A stretch of DNA of 50,305 nt from positions 1-50,305 of the forward strand of contig MIBE01000037.1 of assembly GCA_001829415.1 (NCBI GenBank), read 5' to 3'. Source of the DNA: Spirochaetes bacterium GWF1_51_8. GTDB taxonomy: Bacteria; Spirochaetota; Brevinematia; Brevinematales; GWF1-51-8. The position numbers were made by a program, and so were the translations under genes. Shown in pieces: positions 46,071 through 50,305 of this stretch. Under the pieces are notes generated by a model. That model saw only the letters and a list, made by a program, of their open reading frames with translations. It ran no database searches and had not been told where the DNA came from. How positions within the stretch are numbered: the stretch's first letter is position 1; each line of letters starts with the position of its first letter.

Positions 46071-48083
46071 CTACTTCGCGCCCTTGGATTTCAGGTACCC
46101 GGCGATTTCTGAAAGCTTCTGCTTCTGTGCGGCTTTGAATGCAGTCATTCCGTCTTTAGCCTTAGTATTTATTTCAGCTCCTTTTTCGACCAGTGTTTTT
46201 ACAGAATTCATATTTCCGGAAAATACGGCCATAATCAGCGGCGAATACCCAGTACTATTTGGAATATTCACATCTGCACCCTTACTAACAAGATACTTTA
46301 CAACTTCATCTTTTCCCCCATATGCCGCCCGCAGCAGAGCAGTATTACCGTCATGATCTTGTACATCGATCTTCGCGCCCTTTTGCACAAGAAGTTTTAC
46401 CGCTTCCAGTTCTCCGGTTAGAGCCGCGCCCATGAGCACTGTTATTCCGGCAGAGTCAGCGGCATTGATGTCCGCTCCGTGATCAATCAGATAAGTCATG
46501 ATATCTGTGAATCCGTAATCAGCGGCAGACATGAGAGGAGTAAGACCCTGAGGATCGCAAAAATCAATATCCGCGCCGTTTTCCACTAAAAACCTAACAA
46601 TTTTAAAATGATGGTTTCCCACAGCGATAGTTAATAACGGAATATGATTATTATCGAACATATTAATGTTTTTATAATTTTGGAATTGTTTTTGAATGGC
46701 CGAAAGCATCTTCTCTTCCGCTTCTTCATCCCCAAGTTTTTCCCATTGCCCTTGTGCTTCCTTCTCCATTAGACTTATTAACTTTTGATTTTCCGTAGCA
46801 ACAGCATATATATATGGAGTAAGTCCCTCATCATTCAGTGCATTTATCGCTGCTCCGGCATCTATCAGGATTTTTGATATGTTGTAATTTTCGTTTTGCG
46901 CCGCGATTATCAATGGAGTGTCCCCATTTTTAATTGTGAAGTTTACATCGGCGCCGGAATGAATCAGTAATTTTACACTCTCGAACTGGTTTTCCTTGCA
47001 TGCCAAAATAATGGCTGCTACACCCTTCGGGGGGCAAAAATTCGGATCGACACCGAATTTTAAAAGGGTGCTCATCGCTTTAGTTTTTCCATTATATGCC
47101 GCCCAGATAAACGGGGTCATATTTTTACTATCGACATTATTTATATCCGCGCCGTTTTTTACCAGAATTTCAATTTCTTCGACATGGTTTTTATTCACAG
47201 CAAAATTAAGAGGGGCAATACCGTTTTTATATTGCTGATTGACATCCGCACCTTTTTTTATCAGGTAATTCATCATTTCAGTATCACCAGCAACAATTGC
47301 TTCGATTAATGGAGTAATCCCATCATCATCCTGAGCGTTGATATTAAATCCGATCTTTAAGAGATATTCCACCTTTTCTATATCACCGCTTTGCGCGGCA
47401 AGCATCAGAGCGGTTTTATTTTCAGGAGTTTTCGCGTTCTTATTCGCTCCTTTCGTTACAAGATATTCAAGTATCCTGACATCGCCCTTGATCGCGGAGA
47501 ATAAAAAAGCCGTCAACTGGTATTTATCTTTTATCTCGAGACCTGCGCCGTTTTCAACCATAAGCTTTACCAAATCGAAATCTCCTTCGTTACAAGCGAG
47601 CATGAGAATAGTATGCCCAGTATTATTAGCATTCAGGTTCAAATCGGCACCTTTCGAAATTAATAATTCATAAAGGTTCTTCTTCCCTAACTGGTAAGCC
47701 CATTGCAGAGGCCCGGCTCCAGAGGAAAGCGTAAAATTGATTTTCGAGCCTTTTTCAAAACAATATTGTACGAGAGCTTTATTGCCATTAAATATCGCCG
47801 CACCCAACGGTGTCATACCGGTCTTGTCTTTCATATTTATATCCGCACCGCTGTCTAATAGCAATTGAATGATATCCATGTTTCCATTCTGTGCCGCCCA
47901 TAGTAGAGCAGAGACGCCTTCTTTATCCTGAAACTTTGCGCTCGCGCCATTTTCAATCGCTTCCTTTGCTTTCCCAAGATTATTCTTCTGAGCGGCTTTG
48001 ATTAAATCTGTGTTGATATCGGCAAAACCCGTCCCGCAAGCAAAAAGTAGTATGATCGCCGTCAGCCCTGCCTTCTTTACCAT
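46071..48083 (-). CDS. large exported ankyrin-repeat protein, about 18 repeats
   Basis: 670 residues. Sec signal MVKKAGLTAIILLFACGTGF (cleavage likely after FA; a Cys at 16 lacks a clear lipobox). The rest is ankyrin repeats, about 18, with the usual GxTPLxxAxxxGxxxxxxxLLxxGAD pattern (KTGMTPLGAAIFNG, DGITPLIEAIVAG, QGLTPLMSAADYG, DGNTALLRAAYGG). A break with a helical insert lies around 430-470 (EKEAQGQWEKLGDEEAEEKM). The gene is visibly richer in A+T than its flanks, so recent transfer is possible. It is 41 nt downstream of another ankyrin gene in the same direction. RBS GAGAGGG. Likely protein-binding in the periplasm. Confidence 0.85.
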   Translation of the reverse strand: MVKKAGLTAIILLFACGTGFADINTDLIKAAQKNNLGKAKEAIENGASAKFQDKEGVSALLWAAQNGNMDIIQLLLDSGADINMKDKTGMTPLGAAIFNGNKALVQYCFEKGSKINFTLSSGAGPLQWAYQLGKKNLYELLISKGADLNLNANNTGHTILMLACNEGDFDLVKLMVENGAGLEIKDKYQLTAFLFSAIKGDVRILEYLVTKGANKNAKTPENKTALMLAAQSGDIEKVEYLLKIGFNINAQDDDGITPLIEAIVAGDTEMMNYLIKKGADVNQQYKNGIAPLNFAVNKNHVEEIEILVKNGADINNVDSKNMTPFIWAAYNGKTKAMSTLLKFGVDPNFCPPKGVAAIILACKENQFESVKLLIHSGADVNFTIKNGDTPLIIAAQNENYNISKILIDAGAAINALNDEGLTPYIYAVATENQKLISLMEKEAQGQWEKLGDEEAEEKMLSAIQKQFQNYKNINMFDNNHIPLLTIAVGNHHFKIVRFLVENGADIDFCDPQGLTPLMSAADYGFTDIMTYLIDHGADINAADSAGITVLMGAALTGELEAVKLLVQKGAKIDVQDHDGNTALLRAAYGGKDEVVKYLVSKGADVNIPNSTGYSPLIMAVFSGNMNSVKTLVEKGAEINTKAKDGMTAFKAAQKQKLSEIAGYLKSKGAK

Positions 48084-48124
48084 AAAGACCCTCTCATTCT
48101 TTTTATTTTCGTAGTTTTTCTCTG

Positions 48125-49135
48125 TTACTTCGCGCCATAGCCTTCCACGAGGTCGATGATCTCATGGTCGCCCGTATCGCGCGCTTCACTCATAAGAGAC
48201 TCCCCATCTTTCGTCTCCACCGTAACATCTGCACCGTTCTCGAGAAGTAAGCGGATCGTGTCAATATCCCTTTTCCACACTGCATAGAATATCGGGGTGA
48301 CCCCATCCCAGTCGTGGTGGTTGATATCCACGCCCTTTTCAACAAGGAGTTCTGTGATCTCGTAGTTCTCCCCATTTATACTGAACATGAGAAGATTCCA
48401 ACCCGGATTACCGACTGTGTTTATATCCGCGCCCGCGTCTATCAGGAATTTCGCGATTTCAAGGCGGCCAGACGCGCATGCGACCGTCAACGGCGTACCT
48501 AAATCGCTCTCTTCTTCGATATCGCACCCCATCCCAACCAGTATCTTTACCGCCGAAAGTGAATTCAATTCTACGGCCTTTGCCAGAAATCCGGTATAGT
48601 CGAATTTAAAGCCATACTTGACAAGCGCATCACCTATAACCTCAATATCCTCGACATCGCCCTCGGTTAGACTGTATATAAACGATTCCCGCAATGTGTC
48701 CTTATAGATCCGTTTCAGCATCTCCGCGATCTCGTCGTACTTGAACTGCTTCGCCCAGTCGTAGGCATTCAGCCCGTTCTTATCGCGGATACTTTCGTTC
48801 GCGCCACACATCAGTAGTAAAAGGACCATTTTTATATCGTTATTCATCACAGCCCGGATTAGCGGGGTGATATGGTTCTTATCTTTGGTATTCGGATCCG
48901 CACTCGCCTTGAGAAGAAAATCGGCGAATTTAAAATTCTTTGCCGCGACTACGGTCATTAGCGCGGTTTCGCCGTTGGTGTTCCGAAAATTGATATCCGC
49001 TCCCTTTTTCAACGCGGCATCTGCGGCGGCAATATCGCCTTTCTTGGCGGCATACGCTAGGTCGTTATTCGCAGGATTCCCCGCGCAGGACAACATAATT
49101 ATGACAGTAATAAACACCGGAAAGTATTTTTTCAT
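48125..49135 (-). CDS. ankyrin-repeat lipoprotein
   Basis: 336 residues from ATG 49133-49135 after GGGAG; a longer frame to 49180 includes the promoter. Lipoprotein signal MKKYFPVFITVIIMLSC (lipobox MLSC). Ankyrin repeats fill two blocks, about 22-135 (AAKKGDIAAADAALKKGADI; NGETALMTVVAAKN) and about 200-330 (GTPLTVACASGRLEIAKFLI; WDGVTPIFYAVWKRD), joined by a less regular segment (RESFIYSLTEGDVEDIEVIG). Lipidation would anchor it in a membrane. It is followed by the 670-residue ankyrin protein in one operon; the promoter is at 49152-49180. Function unknown. Confidence 0.82.
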   Translation of the reverse strand: MKKYFPVFITVIIMLSCAGNPANNDLAYAAKKGDIAAADAALKKGADINFRNTNGETALMTVVAAKNFKFADFLLKASADPNTKDKNHITPLIRAVMNNDIKMVLLLLMCGANESIRDKNGLNAYDWAKQFKYDEIAEMLKRIYKDTLRESFIYSLTEGDVEDIEVIGDALVKYGFKFDYTGFLAKAVELNSLSAVKILVGMGCDIEEESDLGTPLTVACASGRLEIAKFLIDAGADINTVGNPGWNLLMFSINGENYEITELLVEKGVDINHHDWDGVTPIFYAVWKRDIDTIRLLLENGADVTVETKDGESLMSEARDTGDHEIIDLVEGYGAK

Positions 49136-49151
49136 CGCCGACTCCCAAAAG

Positions 49152-49180
49152 ATAATAAACCCAAAGCGCCGTTCTGTCAA
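49152..49180 (-). promoter_or_regulatory. promoter of the ankyrin operon
   Basis: On the minus strand TTGACA (49175-49180), 17-nt spacer, TATTAT (49152-49157), 16 nt before the ATG at 49135; a short leader. Confidence 0.65.
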
Positions 49181-49215
49181 AGATGTCTTGAATCACCCTT
49201 CTGTACATTTTTGTA

Positions 49216-49620
49216 CTATAAAAATGGATTTGTGATAGTCAAATTTCCAATTTTAATTCCATGCTGTAAATCCTCCGAATAGAGAACACCGCATTTTGAG
49301 GTTAAAGCCGCGGAGATAATAATACTATCGTAGAATGAAAACCGATAGGACTGAAAAATGCTGAGAGCTTTTTCGGTAATCTCCGTATTCAATTCGACGA
49401 TCTCAAAATTGTTATAGAAATCTTTCAAGGCTAAACGGATATCTTCCGCAGGACGTTTGAATTTATTGATAAGAACGTTACAAAACTCATGAATGACTTG
49501 CCTGCTGATAAATATTTCATCCAAGCTTTCCAGTAGTTTCTCAACACGTTTTTGCTTGAACTCATCAATTGAATAGAGATAAATAAGGAGATTCGAATCG
49601 ATAAACGCCCTATCTGGCAT
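49216..49620 (-). CDS. PIN-domain toxin (VapC-like)
   Basis: 134 residues, a PIN-domain ribonuclease. The acidic active site is complete: Asp8 (FIDSNLLIY), Glu45 (QVIHEFCN), Asp98 (FYDSIIISAAL) and Glu116/Asp117 (LYSEDLQHG). Such toxins cleave tRNA or rRNA at specific sites and are blocked by the partner antitoxin. Its ATG overlaps the antitoxin gene by 11 nt, so the pair is coupled. The gene is A+T-richer than the bulk of the window. Next to tRNA-Val. The target RNA is unknown. Confidence 0.88.
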   Translation of the reverse strand: MPDRAFIDSNLLIYLYSIDEFKQKRVEKLLESLDEIFISRQVIHEFCNVLINKFKRPAEDIRLALKDFYNNFEIVELNTEITEKALSIFQSYRFSFYDSIIISAALTSKCGVLYSEDLQHGIKIGNLTITNPFL

Positions 49621-49807
49621 TTGCTTCTTCTCTGTCGAATTTAAATTTCGAAGTATCCAACTTTATTGAAGCAGTAGAAGGAAAACCGCGCTTTATATCC
49701 TTTTCCACAATAACGATCTCAACCTCGGTTTTTATCTTGGGTAAGTTTTTATCATGCAGTTCTATTTTACCGTTGTCATATGTTCCATGTAAATAATGAC
49801 AAATCAT
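49610..49807 (-). CDS. antitoxin of the PIN toxin (VapB-like)
   Basis: 65 residues from ATG 49805-49807 behind GGAGGGAAAG. The start ICHYLHGTYDNGKIELHDKN followed by LPKIKTEVEIVIVEKD is an AbrB-like or DUF104-like beta-rich fold. The C-terminal IKLDTSKFKFDREEANAR tail is the likely toxin-binding segment. It precedes and overlaps the toxin gene by 11 nt. A near-consensus promoter lies upstream (49841-49869). The family subtype is unsure. Confidence 0.75.
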   Translation of the reverse strand: MICHYLHGTYDNGKIELHDKNLPKIKTEVEIVIVEKDIKRGFPSTASIKLDTSKFKFDREEANAR

Positions 49808-49840
49808 CTTTCCCTCCAAGAACAGATATCGTCCATGTAA

Positions 49841-49869
49841 ATTCTACTACTTAAATTCCCGAGTGTCAA
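49841..49869 (-). promoter_or_regulatory. promoter of the vapBC-type module
   Basis: On the minus strand TTGACA (49864-49869), 17-nt spacer, TAGAAT (49841-49846), 34 nt before the antitoxin ATG. Same hexamers and spacing as the hicBA promoter. No obvious operator palindrome. Confidence 0.65.
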
Positions 49870-49896
49870 GTCATCGGGATTGAAAATGCCTTCAAA

Positions 49897-49925
49897 TTGA
49901 CATAATCGCCGGGATAGCTTATAAT
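49897..49925 (+). promoter_or_regulatory. consensus promoter of tRNA-Val
   Basis: TTGACA (49897-49902), 17-nt spacer, TATAAT (49920-49925), 12 nt before the tRNA. Full consensus, as expected for a stable RNA. Confidence 0.85.
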
Positions 49926-49936
49926 ATTCTTCCTAA

Positions 49937-50011
49937 GGGCGTTTAGCTCAGCTGGTTCAGAGCATCTGCCTTACAAGCAGAGGGTCACAGGTTCGAATCC
50001 TGTAACGCCCA
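49937..50011 (+). tRNA. tRNA-Val (anticodon TAC)
   Basis: 75 nt with a complete cloverleaf: acceptor GGGCGTT pairing with AACGCCC plus discriminator A; D-loop AGCTCAGCTGGTTCAGAGC; anticodon stem TCTGC/GCAGA with loop CTTACAA, anticodon TAC; T-arm ACAGGTTCGAATCCTGT. CCA is not encoded (ATT follows), so it must be added by the CCA enzyme. Own promoter and terminator. Confidence 0.97.
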
Positions 50012-50043
50012 TTCCTGTAAACTCACCAAGATATTATAAAATC

Positions 50044-50070
50044 GGGGCTGTCGAAAGATAGCCCCTTTTT
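50044..50070 (+). terminator. Rho-independent terminator after tRNA-Val
   Basis: GGGGCTGTC, GAAA tetraloop, GATAGCCCC, then TTTTT: a 9-bp stem with one G-T pair and a GNRA loop, 33 nt after the tRNA. Confidence 0.9.
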
Positions 50071-50305
50071 CGTTTTCCCCCGTCATACCGGACGTTTGTC
50101 CCGCATTCCTCGCGGGATGCCGAAGTGCGGCTGTAATCCGCAAAATACTTTCACGCAGAGGACGCGGAGAATAAAGCAGAGACTCATTTTTAAGAGATAC
50201 GCTTGCAATGATTAGATAATTATTCTACCAAGCGGGGGCTCGCCCTCGCGTCCCATGACTTACTCTATAAGCCGGGGATCGGCAGAGTCCCGGATCGCCT
50301 GACCC

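Noticed and set aside
50071-50305. Right end of the window searched for genes
   Set aside because: No frame with a start signal; only a short relative of the CACACGGAGTACGCAG motif near 50153.

Overview
This is a bacterial chromosome segment with G+C-rich, densely packed genes, strong purine-rich ribosome binding sites, some GTG and TTG starts, and many exported proteins with Sec or lipoprotein signals. The best lineage clue is a gene at 18964-20412 that looks like the spirochaete-restricted spiro-SPASM protein. A FliO-like protein, a PASTA-domain protein beside def and fmt, and many ankyrin or helical lipoproteins fit an uncultured Spirochaetota member. The assignment is an inference.

Left part (1-16.2 kb): a TerB-like gene, two helical lipoproteins and coaD on the minus strand; an oligopeptide-type ABC ATPase overlapping an exported protein; then a plus-strand run of a membrane protein, acylphosphatase, a LacI regulator and two paralogous APC permeases, each with a C-terminal PTS EIIA domain. 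The tail of the second permease gene is duplicated on the far side of a hicBA toxin-antitoxin module. Then come a TPR protein, asd and der with a DUF2934-like gene (minus), and a PaaX-like regulator heading a three-gene operon.

Middle (16.2-33.7 kb): a dCMP deaminase overlapping an ankyrin lipoprotein gene, the spiro-SPASM-like protein with a degenerate methylase-like partner, a DUF2271-like lipoprotein and two tandem DMT-type permeases. A long minus-strand cluster (23785-30657) follows. It carries six small exported helical proteins, four of which share a Gly-x-His-Thr/Ser-Arg motif just after the signal peptide. They are interleaved with two paralogous multi-pass membrane proteins, an MBL-fold hydrolase and a Gfo/Idh/MocA oxidoreductase. 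This cluster is the best candidate for an undescribed system. A FliO-like gene and mnmA follow; the mnmA tail is also duplicated downstream.

Right part (33.7-50.3 kb): a TolB/FlgO-like outer-membrane protein, a seven-blade FG-GAP lipoprotein, a def-fmt-PASTA-rpe run, a patatin-like lipase, an exported subtilase with a FlgD-type C-terminal domain, an outer-membrane barrel candidate, a PfkB-family sugar kinase, two exported ankyrin proteins in one operon, a VapBC-type module and tRNA-Val. Intergenic spaces hold several dispersed palindromic repeats, including a MITE-like element and nested palindromes.

Recurring themes are tandem paralogue pairs, short repeats in nearly every long intergenic gap, and two independent gene-tail duplications flanking inserted DNA.
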